This document shows positions 25,710 to 40,700 of a DNA stretch of 64,000 nucleotides, piece after piece; within the stretch, counting starts at the first letter, position 1, and each line of letters begins with the position of its first letter. A model generated the notes under the pieces. That model saw only the letters and a program-made list of their open reading frames with translations. It had not been told where the DNA came from and ran no database searches. The translations under genes and the position numbers were made by a program. This stretch comes from Chiridota heheva. Taxonomy: Eukaryota > Echinodermata > Holothuroidea > Apodida > Chiridotidae. The stretch lies in NCBI GenBank assembly GCA_020152595.1, contig JAIGNY010004484.1, forward strand, positions 294,501-358,500. Direction: 5' to 3'.

Positions 25710-28700
25710 ATGGCTTCGAAAGGGCGATCAGGAGTGAGCAGTGGTTCGAAGAAAAAAATGTCATCAATTTCGAGCAAAAATCTTGGAAAGAATAGCCATA
25801 AAAGATCACAAGATCAAGACAGAGATAAATCAATCAATAAGCCTCAATTTAGAGCGTGGAAAATATGTGTTTTGGTTTTTGGTGAGGTCTAGTTCAGAAA
25901 AATATTCGCGCAACCCATCTAGCTATTTAGCCTACCGTACATTTAATTAGGGCCTACTCAACATAGGCCTAGGCTAGTTATACCGCGATAAACTTTTCGA
26001 CATACTGGTGGCGTGTACACTTTCCACTTTTTATTACACTTTCCACTTTTTATTACACTTTCCACACATAAATGTGAAGGTGCGATAACTGTTAGGCTAC
26101 AAATCTTAGGTCAATGGTGTGAAATTTGCTGTCTGCAAATTGTCTTGATGACAAACCGAAGTCGCCCAAAACTTTGCAAACGGTCATGCAATTTTTCATT
26201 CTGCACAGCTGCAAACCACTGATTTGGACGATTTGCAGCTGTTGAGACTATAAAATTGTGTGACCTTTTGCAAAATTTGGGAGAAGTTCCGGTTTGTAGA
26301 ACAATTTTCAGACGGTGAAAATAGACCGAACAGTAACATTAGGCACTATTTTCTCACCTTACCATTTCTTACAAAGGTTGAGGTCAGTAAGATATGTAGA
26401 CTTGTTACCTTCCTTCTACAGATCATGGCTTGATTTTTCAAACACTTCAAACATGCAGTGGGCAAGAGCTAGCAGTTACAGGCAGTCAGGGTTGAACTTG
26501 TAACTTGAGTGATCATTCCAAAACACATTTAGCCTTGACTTAAAAGTTTTAATTGATTGGGCACTAATAACATGATCATTCAAACTGTTCCAAGTGTTGA
26601 TGATGCGAAAAGCAAAAGTAGATAGGTGTTGTGTTGTCCTGCATCTAGCTTTTTTAATTTTCAAGTGTGACCCTTTTTTTGTCCTGGAATCTTTATCTTG
26701 CTGCAAAAATGTCTCAAAATTAACGTTTTCCAAACCATGTAAAATTTTATACACTTGTATCATATCATTTCTGACCTGTCTATACTGAAATGAAGGTATG
26801 CCAATAATTCTTAAATGGTCAATACGGAAGATATTGAATAGAAAGAATCAATTTGGTTGTTCTTTTTCAATTTTCCTGGCATCTTGCTTGGTATATGGAT
26901 TCAAAACAGGTGTACAAAATTCTAAAACTGGTCTCACTAAAGCTTTTTAATAAGTCGGAGCATATCCACATCAATACACTGAAGATTTCTTAATAAGGCC
27001 AAGGATCCTATTTGCTTTGCTGAAATATTGGCAATATGCTTCAAAAAAGGAAGATTATCTTGAAATGTCATGATGATCACACTCCTCAGAAACAACCATT
27101 AAGTTGGAATAAACTCCATCATTACACATGTGATACTTCATACAGGGATTGTTCCTTCAAAGATGCATCACTTTCCTTTTTGTAGAATTAAACTGCAGTT
27201 GCTATTTACTGGACCAGCAACCAAGCTGTCAATGTCAGTTTGAAACATTAAATAGTCCTTGAAGCAAGAAATACTTAAAAAACATTTGGTATCATCAGCA
27301 AGTAATCTGGTATGTCAGTTCACATAATCAGGCATGTCATAAATAAATACAAGAAAAAGAATTGTATCTAGTACACTACCCTGGTTATGCCACTAATAAC
27401 ACAATTCCAATCTGATTGTGCGCTGTTAATGGACACTGTTTTCTGTTTATCAAAAAGTTTTCAATCCATGCAAGTATCTTACCCCTGACTCCAATAGAGA
27501 TAAGCTTGAGAAGTAATTGCTTGTGAGGTACACTATCAAAAGCTTTTTAAAGTCCAAATATAAAATCTCACAACAACCTCCTTCATCAAGAATAGAAGAA
27601 ATAACATGAATAGTGTCAAGTAATTGCAGGTTCAGGAACGACTGGCTCTAAAGCCAAATTGCTTATTACTCAGAATGTTATATGATGTAAGAAAAGTGTT
27701 TAATGCATCACAAATTACACTTTTAAATAGCTTGCAAACACATGGATGTCAAACTAGGTCGATAGTTTCCTGGATCACTTTTACAACCTTTTTTGAAGAT
27801 TGGGCAATTATTGGCATTTTTCCAGTCTTGCGGCAAAACACCCTCATCCAAAGACTTTCTTAAAATGATAGCCTGGGGCTTAGCAATACTACTCGCAAGT
27901 GCTTTAAGGAGTGATGGATAAATGCTATCAGGACCACAGGCTTTCCCTTCTTGCAGTTTACTTAAGTTATCTGCAACCATGTCTTCAGTTACTTCCAAAT
28001 TGAGAAAAGTATGATTAGAGTTACATGTATCAACAAGTACTGGTAAAAAATCAAGATTTTTCTTGGTGAAAACATCAGCAAAATACTTGTTAAGAACTGA
28101 CACTTTATCACTGTTAGACATACACAATTTATCTCCATCTTTCAGATCTGTAAGAGTATCTTTCCTGTAACTTGAGTTACCTTTTTTGCTTTAATTCTCA
28201 TACGTAGTTCTTTGAAGTTGTTTTTGTGCTCAAAAAGACAAAATTTGAAGACACTTTATGCTTGTTTTGGCGAGAAAAAATTTCCCAGTCAGACCTCCAA
28301 AGTTTCTGTCACTCATGAGTCATATTACTTATGTTGAAGTCATGGTATATAACCATAGGATACCTTAGGATGATACTGGATACAGGTTGCAAAATCTCAA
28401 AGTTCCAGCTCTGTGTCGGCGTTGAACTAATTAATATAGGACAGCTTTGTGGTCAAACCTTAAAGGCTCGGAGCTCCAGAAATTGTCCAGCTGGTTTTTA
28501 AAGCTATTTATGCCTGGTGCTGTAATGACAGTGTTGCTTTATAAGGAGTTCCAATGGCTAACTACCCAATGGCTAAAGAAGTTATGATGCAATTCTGTGT
28601 TGGCTCTAGGTAGAAAAAGTTTGAGTTGATGGCCACATGTAGCAGTGACAAGTGTGGAGATTGGGAATGGAGGACACTCTAGGATCATAGTAACCATTTA

Positions 28701-31700
28701 GTATCTTAAAGACTTCACCCATGTCACCTCTAGGCCTTCTGAAGGAAAGAGTACAATAGGTAGCTTGAGTCTTTGCAAACGATCTTGGTAGGAGAGATTC
28801 TTTACTACAGAATTAACTTTGTACGTTGCTGAACATTCTCTATTGCAACTACTGTAATTGCTTCTTTTTGAAAGGATGCCAGATAGTATTATCAAACTCA
28901 AGGTGTGGTCTTACGCAGTGATTTGGATGATCAGATTATCTTCATCAATATAAGTGAATGTCCGTCGAAATAGGCTAAAAATATAACTTCTATGGTTGTC
29001 TTACAACTGATAGGCTAACAACTCATGTACATTTAAATAGATTAAATAAACATTTATGAAACTTTGACCGCATGAATAATCAACAATTAGTTCTGCGCTT
29101 AAAGTAATGGCTGAAGAGTCATAGAAAATAGATAAATCCTACTCATTTCCAAGTAAGTCTAAACGGCAAGATTTTGTGGGTAAACAGTACATCTGTTGTT
29201 AACCTGGTGATGAAAGACTTTTAATATCTTAGTGAAGAATATTTTCATGGAAGCTGTGTAAATTTGAATAAAGTTCCGCCCCAAAACTTTGGCATAGATC
29301 TCTAATGGCATACATAGGAAAAACCATAACCTTCGTGCAGCCGCAGATCAGTAAACAACTGCAATAACACAACATCTTGCATACAGAAACGGGTCAAGGC
29401 GAAAGAAATTAGGGCCAAATGATGGTAAATGGTTTCATAAGTTCGCCTAGGCTAGGCTACAAATTCAAACTTTGGCCAAATTGACTTAGCTTCCTTGTTT
29501 GTTTGTACAAACACGCTGCAAGCTTTTACAGATTAATATAATGTTGGAGGGGTAGAGTTCAGGGGTGGTTAAATTTTGACCAATGACAGAACTTCTTAGT
29601 TATAGAATAAACCTCAAATTTTGATTCTTAGGCTATTTAAAAACTCTTGCATCCCTTGTCATGAAACTTAAAAATTGCAAGACAGATTTCTTATCAATCG
29701 ATTTCATGCAAAAAACTATTTGAAAACTTTTCTCCTTAAGCGCAAAATTGGGGAAAATTTGAAGCTACTCTGAAACTTTGAAAGCCATGTTAGACTTAAA
29801 ACCGCCATTTGTTTGCAGCCTCTATGAAATTAATTGATATAATCAATTAGTAAATGACTAGGCCTAAATAAGAGTCAACATATTTATATAAGCGTATTTT
29901 TACACCAAATATCAGATTTGTTCATGATCAAAATGTAATTAGTTTGATTTAAAACTTGATTTTGCTAATAAAAACAAGTGGAATTTCATTTTTGAGGCAC
30001 ATGTGAGTCCTTAAAATGTGTCTCAAATTTCCCCCGATTTTGCACCTAAGGAGGAATTTTCTTTAATATATTTTCAGCCCTTTACAGGGAATGGATTGTA
30101 AAGGAATTTATCTTGCAAATTTTAAGAGTTTCATGATCAGCGATGTGAAAGATTTTATATCAAAATAAAAAATCAACAAAATTTGAGATAATTCATATGC
30201 AGCCTTACACTAATAACCCCTATGGTTGCCAGTAATTTGCCTTTCATTATGCAATTTTGTTAACAAATATATGTGCTGTGTCATGTAACTTTATGCAAAA
30301 AGTTAAAAAATTCCCTATATTGACAGTTTCAAATGCATATTTGCAACAAATAGGGAGAAAAAAAATGTTGGGAAATATATATGAACTTCAACAAGGTGAC
30401 ATGTTACAGAATTCAAAAATCAAAATTTTTTGAAAGAAAAAGAAATATCCCACAAGGTCATTCTCAAGGTCAAAGGAAAGGTAGAAAGGTCATTGATTTT
30501 TTAAAAACCTGCTGTGTTAAAACTAATTGCAACTTCTGATTGGTTGTTGAAATCCTTTTAAAATGACACCTATTTTATCAAAATTGGACTTATATTTTTT
30601 GAATTATGGCTTTTTAAATTCATTGACCACGCTCATTTTTAGGACTTTTGACCATATTTTTCATTTCCCAAGCTAGCTATCAAGCACAAATTTCATCAAA
30701 ATCTGAGCTGGAGGTGTGTTATACATTAGGTGAATTGACACAGAATGACCCTATAGCAGAATTACCGACGGGGTCAGACAATTTCTTAAGACAAGATTTC
30801 CTATGTAACAATAAGTTAAAACATGTTAAAGCTGAACGTTAATTTATAATTGGCCTACCGCAAATTAAATTTTAGACTGAAAGTGCATTTTTTGCAAAAC
30901 AAGGCAAAATGTTATCAGATTTTTTCCTTGTACTGTACTCACTATACTGTGTTAATACCCCTGGGATTTTTCTTTAAAACTTGGCACTAACATTATGACT
31001 TGATAATTTGCTAATATGGTTTGCCAAAACTCATTTATCAACTCTTCAATACAAAATAGATAAGATTTCTGAAAGGTAAATTGGTACAATTGCAGAATCC
31101 AATGCAAATCTCTTAAGTTTTCCTATGATGACTCTAAAGTATTGAAATTATGTTGTTAACTTGTCGCTGTGTCTCCAAACTTTGAAAATTATTAATATTT
31201 AAACAGCATATTGCTGATATCATCAGTGATGTGTCTTTCTTTAAATTTAGTTTATATACAAAATTATTATTTTCATATTCATAAGCCTGTTTCATTAAAA
31301 GTAGCAAGCAATCTCATTAGAACCAGGACTCTAGAGAGTGATATAAAGAAAAATGCTTTGATTACCTGGCACAAAGTCAGTAGGACTTTTAGTGTAGCCT
31401 GTTAATAGTCTTATTCTTCATCAATGACCAAGTATCTCTTCTACAATCAGTATTAAGCTCTTTGCATATGTCCATACAGCTCCAAGCTCAAATACCAATT
31501 GTAAAATGCAAATTGCATTAATTTTAGGTGGGGTAATTAAGGGTCATATAGTATATGTTCAGGAACTTATTCCTATTTTACATTGTTTGAAAATAAGTAC
31601 TGGTATTATTGTCTCCACCTTTCACTACAGTTGTATTTGAGATAGAATAATGAATTTTGTGGAGTTTTTAATCCTTTTGCTTTCTTATATACTTTTTTGG

Positions 31701-34700
31701 GAGAAGGGGGTGGGGAGAAGGATTTTCTCAGTGTTGATATTTAAAAAATATATATATCTGATGTCAAAAACTGTTAATTTAACTTTGATTTATATTCTAT
31801 CTTTACAGCAATTTTATTCGGACTTCTTCATGGGTACGTGTTTATTTTTATTGCAGTTTAAAACTTTAAATGTTTAGTTTCCTTTAATGAAATAATATTG
31901 TTCTAAAATATTTACGTGATGTGAATTGTACATTTATTAAAATGCCCCATTAACTCAGATAGCTAAGTAATGGAACAATTAGATTTTAAAACACTAGTTT
32001 TAAAAGTTTTAAACTTTACAGCAATCCTTTTTTGAAATGAACACTTTACCAAAAATTGAGAATGTATTATTCTTGAGACCCTATAATAATCAAATACTAC
32101 TTGCATACAATGGGACAGAATATCTTCCAATACCACCAAATCCAGACTCAAAATTTTGAGATATTTTCACTTAGACTTGTAACTTTGATTTAGATTTACT
32201 TGATAGTTGAACACAGCTGTAAATGAACCTCAGTATGAAGGGGAATGGAGATGAGACAAAACATTAACATGCCTGCTGGGCAGGGCATGCCTGAAAGTAA
32301 ACAGGCCCATAGGGAGGGGTGTGTTCACACCTCTCCAGGACCCCCACTGACCCCCAACGTACACAAATCTCATATACCTCCCTATAATTTATGTAAAATT
32401 AGAAAATTCAAATGTGAAACCCCCCCCCCCCCCCTCCCTTCCCCACCCCATGGAAAATCCTGGCTACATGTCTTGTAAATAAGGTTGCCTGTGGAATTTA
32501 TTTATATACATGCAATGCAATTTTTGTCAATACTAATTTATTTGTCTGTGCAGGTAAAGTAAATACCATGGCTGTATAAGATTTTTGGTTTTCTCAGGCA
32601 GCCTCATGTATGATTTGTCAAACACTCTCTTGGCCAGTTTGCTCCTTGAAATTTTTGATGTTTTTTGAAAGGAAACTGATAATATTAATTAGATAGGTAA
32701 TAGTTTAGCCTAGGTATCAAGCACTTGATGAAAGCGATTAATACCAGAAATCTTCTTCAATTGCCAAACCTAATTGAAACGGGTAACAGACCTTTTTAAA
32801 TCTGAATCTGGAAAACTATTTTAAATAATATAACTTGTACATAATGGACCAATCATATACTGGTGGAATCTTATCAACCAAACAAGTATGGGACCAAGCA
32901 TATGAAAAAAAAAATTGCTTTCATGAAGATAGTACACACACATTGGTGCTTATATTTTTTGACCCAGCAACCGCAGTTGATTGGTCGAAGTACTGACGAA
33001 TAACGTTTGGTTAAAATCGGTTTTAAAAGTTCTATTACATGCATACAACAGCTAATATTTTTTGATCAGATTATCTTCCATGTTCTCTTTCAATTTGATT
33101 TGCAGCTGGCACATATCATCAATGTTTGAAAATGACAGGTTCTTTTCTCATTTATCGGACATGGAAAGGGAAATGACATTTCGAACAGAGATGGTGAGAA
33201 ATAAATGTTCTCAATCATATACCCATAGTGTTTTAAAGGTTTATGCCAGTGTGCTGGTTTGGGGATATGTTTCGATAGCAAATGATGGAGAATCATATTG
33301 AAATTGACATTGATAGAATCTGATCACTAATAGTAATTTTTCTATAAAATTGGAGAAATTATATTTTAGGGAAGCATTAGTATCTTATCCTGATTGGTTG
33401 ACTTATTTGTTGTACACAGGTGTCTGCAAGTTTGGAAATCACATTACGATGGTTCAGAGTAAACAAAAATCTGGGACATTGTAAAAATAAACCTCACTGA
33501 GTTAGACGATTGACAGCTTTTTTAACCAATCACCTCATGAATTTGCTTAGCAACAAAATCTGTGTTACTAAGGGGAAAAATCCTACGCGTTACTAGTACA
33601 GTACATCTAGCTAGCAGTGCACGCTCTACAGTCAATGCAATATACTGTACAAAACAAATGTCTGCACACACAAACTGAGTGACCACAAAATGGTGAACAA
33701 AAATTGCCCTTACGGGCCCACTACGGGCTTTGTGAATCCGATTTGCGTTACCCAGAAGGGCTAGCAAACAGAATTTTGTTTATTCCTTTTTGCTAAAAAA
33801 CTTGAAAGATCAGAAGAAGTACCATAAATGGATCAAAACTTGTAGCAGGCCACATGAACATCCAAATGCCAATGCATTGGTAATGCATGATTTCTGATTT
33901 GAGGTTTCCCCCCTCCCTCTCCCTCCCCATCCTTTAGTTCCCACGTTGCTATGGTGGGTGTGGCTTATTTCCTTATTCGGAAAGGTTAATTGAAATGGGT
34001 TGGTGTTGTACCTATAAATATTGTAACTTATCTTGCAAAATCAGTGTATTTTTCATGTATCATTCAGGAACCACTACAATGAAAGTGAGGCTTTAAAATA
34101 AGTTTCATATAAATAAACAAATGAACTATATTTGAACTTTTTTGTATCTTTCACTCTGTTGCAGGGGTTGTATTTCTCCTACTATAAGATCATGGTGGAG
34201 TCACCAACATTTTTTGATGGTCTGTACGAGATCACTCATGACAACATGACAGAGTATCCAAGCCAGATCAACACCCTTAAGAGGTTTAATCTCTATCCAG
34301 AGGTAAAGTGGCTGTATTTTTCATCTAAAGTAGTAGTTTTTTCATAGCTTTATTACAATGGTAATCACTCACTGATTCAAAATATTTTCAACAATCCTTT
34401 CATGGATTTGCATATTCCAGTCATGTGCACACTTCCTATTGATTTATAGCAAGAACATTAATGAATATTATGAAGTCATCCACATGTGATCTTGTTTGAA
34501 TGAAAATTAGCAAAGTTTCCTTAAAAGTGACTACATCTCATTCTTGATTGTCATTAGTATCATGGAGGCATTATCACTTGTAGAAAATGTTTAAGTACTG
34601 CCATCATGGATTCGTGATCAATTCATACTCGGGCCTTGATGAAGCATCAGTTTGGTGCTTACTGTATCTCCAGTACCATTGGTTTATAAAGTGGATGAGA

Positions 34701-37700
34701 GCTCCTCCTGGATAGGAAACCAGTCCATGTCAGGTTAACTTTCCAGTGCTGGTATCCATTTACAGTTGGGTGGATTGCAGCATAGCATTAAACTTTTAAA
34801 GCATTGCCAAAGGTTCTTCTTAAGTCTGATTTTCTGGAGAAAGAAATCCACCTTTGTTGTGGCCCTCAAGACGCGACAGGACTAAGTATTGCAAACTCCA
34901 TGCTCAAAATTCTGCCATCTTTTAATGGAAAACTATATTTTAAATTTCATTAAATGAAGAGAATATGGACTTCAAATTAAGTGCTTTTTATTGAAGGTTG
35001 TATTTTAATGGTTACTATGCTACAATCAATTTCAGCAATGCTAATTATAGAAATTTATGACATTGTTTTATTCACTAAAGTAAATTGGCAATATTGAGGA
35101 ATGTAGGCGAAAACTTCCAGCGCCAATCCAATATTTTAATAGCCAGTTTTAAAAGGTGATATAAAGAATGGTATTATTTAGACATTTTTACTGTTTCAGA
35201 AACATAATAGAAAATATTCTTTCTTTAAGGGTCATTTCTAGCTTTTCATTTTTGAGGAGGCTTAACCCCCCTTCAAAAAAAAAACACTGAATGCTATTTT
35301 CAGATTAGGGACGAATGCTGTTTTCAGATTAGGGAGGACAGAGGCGTAGGAGTTAGGGATCCCCGGAAAGGGGTCCTATTTCCAAGTTGCATGCATGCTT
35401 TATTTTGATGAAAGTGTTAAAATATCAACATAAAATTGAAGGAAAAAGCATAAAATTGTGGAAATTTTGTTCGATTTTGGCAAACTTCTGAGAATAACTT
35501 AAATTTACATTTTCCTGAAAATTAAAGAAAAGTTTCCCATAAATTGAAGAAGATTTGACCAAAAAGCTTCAAGCTCTTTGATTTTATGAAAATGAAGGAA
35601 ATTTTCCAAAAAATGAAGCAGATTTCCTCAAAATTGACAAATATTTTATAAAATTCATGAAAATTTTGCAGGAGTTAAAAATTTTTTTGAGAGAGGAAAC
35701 TATGATTTTTTAGGAGGCAAAGCCTCGCCCCCTTAAAACACGCCACTGCTTTCTTTATTACTATCCATACCAAAAAATTAAATGCCGTGACAGCCATTTT
35801 TTAAAGGGTGTTCTTGTTGCATTATTGTTTTAATTGTATCTAAGCATTGTTGTTAGAATTCATGAGCAAAAATTGTTGGTTTAATTAGGCAATGGATAAA
35901 TCTTTATCAAATGCAGGATGAACACACTGCACAGCAATATTTATACAGTCATTGCATAAATAGAAGAGGACCAGGTATGCAATCTATTTGTTTGCACAAG
36001 CATGTTAATGGGCTTGATTTCTCCTTCTGTGCAGGTTGTACTGGCATTTATGCAGAGGTCATATGAAGCAGTTATGTTTGTGTTCAAACTTCCAACAAAA
36101 GTTTGCTACACTGTCCACAGAGGAAGAGGCCTGGATGATGTCAACAACTGTGAAGGTATTGTTCATTTCTACAAAATGTTTTTTTAATTAAAGTGTAGCA
36201 CATAACTTCTACAAAATTCTACCAAGAACTTGTAAGTGGTGAATGCGTAAGAAAGTTTAGTTATTTGCACGTCTATAGATTTAAACCAACAATCCTTTGT
36301 GGTTTTTGTTGGCTCAACCATATTGGGTGGCATGGCTGACTGAACTACCAAATCTGAATTCAAAATTTTCAAGTGCCTTTTTCCAACTTTAAACTGGATC
36401 TCCTCAAAGTGGGGGTGAAATCATAGAATCACTCTAAGATGCAAAAATCATCTAAGTATTCCTCTCCACCATCATCCTAAGGATGACTCTGGGGTTTTCT
36501 TTAGACCATTGGTCTTCATGTAATCACATAGAATGGTCCATGACTTACATAGACAAACTGAAAGACACCTAACTGAGCTTACAAATTAGTGACATCTTCT
36601 TTTAGTAATTATAATGAAATTTTCTCTTTCAAGTTGTGTGTCTTCTTTGATGCATTTCAGATCACTTTTATTGTTTATTTTCCCACATTTAGTTATAATA
36701 TACATATTTTGTGACTAAAGGACTAAATTTTGATTAAAACTGATTTTGAATTCTTTGCTTAATGGACACAAAACACCTAGTAGATATATTAACTCAGACA
36801 GCTAGTCTGCCCTCTCCTCCCCCCTCCTCAAAGAAATCACCCGTTGTATTTGTTGAGTGCTATGGTTTGAAAACATTTACAAAGTTGCACTTATAATAAT
36901 AAGTTGAACAGACTGATAAAGTCTGAGAAACCTATTTGGTATTGCTACCTCTGTAAATCCTTGATCTGGAATTAAGGTTTTGACATAGCATAGCATTCAA
37001 GGTTTAACGTCCGAAAGCATCCAGTGCTGGGCATTATATCAAAACAGCCACTGCCTTTGATAACCAGTTGTGAACTCACTGGCTGCAGACCAATCGGGAT
37101 TCAAACCTGGGACGTGCGGGGGAGAGGACAAAGCAGTACACCATGGAGGTCTGTTTTCTTTCTTTGATAACATGTGAATGTTTAAGTCATGTTTCTGAGT
37201 AGCGTAAGATTCAGAGTACTTATGTACAGTGTTGTGCATTGTGCATGCCTATTGTTTTTATTAGCCGTAAAGTATGAAATTCTTGATTAATTTTTTAGAA
37301 GAACTTTTTCATTTACCAGTTTCAGTTGTATTTCACTTTCACCACTGCCAACGCAATATGAATCAGTTATATATTGTTCTTTTTAAGACATTGGATACGA
37401 ATTATTTTTGACAATTTTGATTGATTGATTCAGGTATGGGTGATATAGCGTATTTCTACGTGAACATGATTTTCGCTGAGAATGCCTTTTTGATGTCAGT
37501 CACCTTTCTCTTTGCTGTGTACTTGAGTGGAAGTATCTTTGGTGGGCTCTTAACTGTGGCAGCATTCTTTTATAACCACGGAGAGGTAAGCCTTTGATAT
37601 CTGGGTATAGTGCAAGATATGAGGAACTTCATGGCAAACCTGACCATTTAGTTTTAAATCATATTTATAATAAAGAATGAGAAAGTGATGGGTGGCTGGT

Positions 37701-40700
37701 TATTGCAATTGATGAAAGTAGCTTCAACAAACTTCAAGGTTGTATAAAAAAAAAAATCCTGATATGTTTCTGGAGACAAAGAAAGTGATTCTGTATAGGG
37801 TTATTTAGAAATTCATTTTGACTTTTAAGATAACTAGAACGAGATAGAAATAACTTTTGAGGTGTTGGTTAGCATTGGTGAGCCCTGAAAGAGTACAGGC
37901 TGTTACTAATCAGTACTATTAATTTCATTGACACTTTCATTCATGCATTATAACAAAATTGTATCAATTTAATAATATACTACCAAGTTTATTGCATCTT
38001 TCATGTCAAGTAGAGTATTTCTGGATGTGGTTCAAAATGATAAGAATTACTGTAAAATTTTAAAGTCCAAATGTCAAAGTCAAAAAGCTAGGGTAAATAG
38101 TGCACTTTTTGTGTGTTGGTGTTGTAATACATGCTTGTGTGTATCTGAACAAGGGTGTGCTATTAAATTCCATATTTGCATATGGCATTGCTAAAGGTTT
38201 TCTGCATTTTGTAAAAAGATTATCTCTCAGAACTTTGTAACCATTATTATGCATTTCCATTTGTATTCTCTTTCTGTACGTATAGTGCACTAGGGTTCAG
38301 TGGACTCCACCATTGAGGGAAAGCTTTGGGAATCCCATTTTAGTCCTACAGATGTTTATAGTTACTCATACCTTAAGGTGAGATTGCAAATTCATCTTTA
38401 TATTGAAGGTCAATTATTGTGTTAATGTGGACAGGAATATACAATAAAAATGAAAGTTTTTGATTGGTCTAAATATTTGCACATATACTGACAAAGTAAA
38501 TCCATAACCGCTGCCAAAGTGACATTACTAGGATGTATCAGAAAAACCGACACTGTCAAGCAATATTCTTGAGATGAGATTCCATCTTTAATGAGTGGAA
38601 AGAAAGATGGATTTGTCAAGAAAAGTCACAGAGCAACGGTTCCCAATTTTATGGTAGACATCAGAGATTCCTACCGTAGACATCAGAGATTTCTACCGTA
38701 GACGTCTGAGATTTCTACCGTAGACGTCAGAGATTTCTACCGTAGACGTCAGAGATTTCTACCGTAGACGTCAGAGATTTCTACCGTAGACGTCAGAGAT
38801 TTCTACCGTAGACGTCAGAGATTTCTACCGAGAGGCGTCAGAGATTTCTACCGAGACGCCAGAGATTTCTACCGTAGCGTCAGAGATTTCTACCGTAGAG
38901 CGTCAGAGATTTCTACCGTGAGGCGCCAGAGATTTCTACCGTGAGGCGCCAGAGATTTCTACCAGAGCGCCAGAGATTTCTACCGAGAGGCGTCAGAGAT
39001 TTCTACCGTGAGCGCCAGAGATTTCTACCGTGAGACGCCAGAGATTTCTACCGTGAGCGCCAGAGATTTCTACCGTGAGACGCCAGAGATTTCTACCGAG
39101 ACGCCAGAGATTTCTACCGACGCGTCAGAGATTTCTACCGAGAGGCGCCAGAGATTTCTACCGAGCGCCAGAGATTTCTACCGAGACGCCAGAGATTTCT
39201 ACCGAGACGTCAGAGATTTCTACAGTAGACGTCAGAGATTTCTACCGTAGACGTCAGAGATTTCTACCGTAGACGTCAGAGATTCCTACCGTAGACGTCA
39301 GAGATTCCTACCGTAGACGTCAGAGATTCCTACCGTGACGTCAGAGATTCCTACCGTAGACGTCAGAGATTTCTACCGCAGACGTCAGAGATTCCTACCG
39401 CAGACGTCAGAGATTCCTACCGCAGACGTCAGAGATTTCTACCGCAGACGTCAGAGATTTCTACCGCAGACGTCAGAGATTTCTACCGCAGACGTCAGAG
39501 ATTTCTACCGTAGACGTCAGAGATTTCTACCGTAGACGTCAGAGATTTCTACCGTGAGCGCCAGAGATTTCTACCGTGAGACGCCAGAGATTTCTACCGT
39601 GAGACGCCAGAGATTTCTACCGTAGACGTCAGAGATTTCTACCGTAGACGTCAGAGATTTCTACCGTAGACGTCAGAGATTTCTACCGTAGACGTCAGAG
39701 ATTTCTACCGTAGACGTCAGAGATTTCTACAGTAGACGTCAGAGATTTCTACCGTAGACGTCAGAGATTTCTACCGTAGACGTCAGAGATTTCTACCGTA
39801 GACGTCAGAGATTCCTACCGTAGACGTCAGAGATTCCTACCGTAGACGTCAGAGATTCCTACCGTGACGTCAGAGATTTCTACCGTAGACGTCAGAGATT
39901 TCTACCGCAGACGTCAGAGATTTCTACCGCAGACGTCAGAGATTCCTACCGCAGACGTCAGAGATTTCTACCGTAGACGTCAGAGATTTCTACCGTAGAC
40001 GTCAGAGATTTCTACCGTAGACAGATTTCTGCCATAAACATCAGAGATTTCTACCGTAGACAGATTTCTACCATAGACATTAGAGATTTCTACCGTAGAC
40101 ATCAGAGATTTCTACCATAGACATCAGAGATTTCTAGAGAGTGGTTGAAGCAGAGGTTAAATTTTTTTTTGCAAAAATTTTTATCTAGAAAATGGAGATG
40201 AATTTAATGTGTGGAGAGATGGCATGTAAGAGTTCTTTTTTGATAGGTGAGATCATACGAACATAGGAACCTGGCAGGGAATGCATTTGTAATGGTAATC
40301 AGATGACAACAGTTAAATTCTTATACCTTGTACATCTGATATTGTAATTATGTAATGGTACTGAGAAGTGAAAGGGATTGCTCGAGTGTACTTGAAAAAC
40401 ATTTAAGACAAAGACAATTTTGTAAATTCTCTCATATTTAATGAAATGTGTGCCTGACTAATGATTATAGATGGTAACATCATCTTAGTTTCATAACAGT
40501 AGTGAGTTTTACATATGCACTTCTATATGCATTTTTCAAACAGTGACTTTGTAAAATAATGCAGATTATGATATTTGTATCATTTCCAGATGTTTTCTTT
40601 CTAGGCCTACTTCTTTAACATTATTTCTTTTTCCAATTTTAAATTGATTTTCAGGGTATGCACGCCAGGATGGAAACACAGTATTGCCATTATGTTCCCA

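Noticed and set aside
39008-39535. Open reading frames with repeated RQRFLP/ARDFYR/PEIST peptides
   Set aside because: They cycle through frames because the unit is 22 bp; they have no start context or splice sites and are products of the repeat.
38653-40136. CRISPR-like array of about 22-bp repeats
   Set aside because: Units are directly contiguous with no unique spacers, and the context is a eukaryotic intron; it is a minisatellite.
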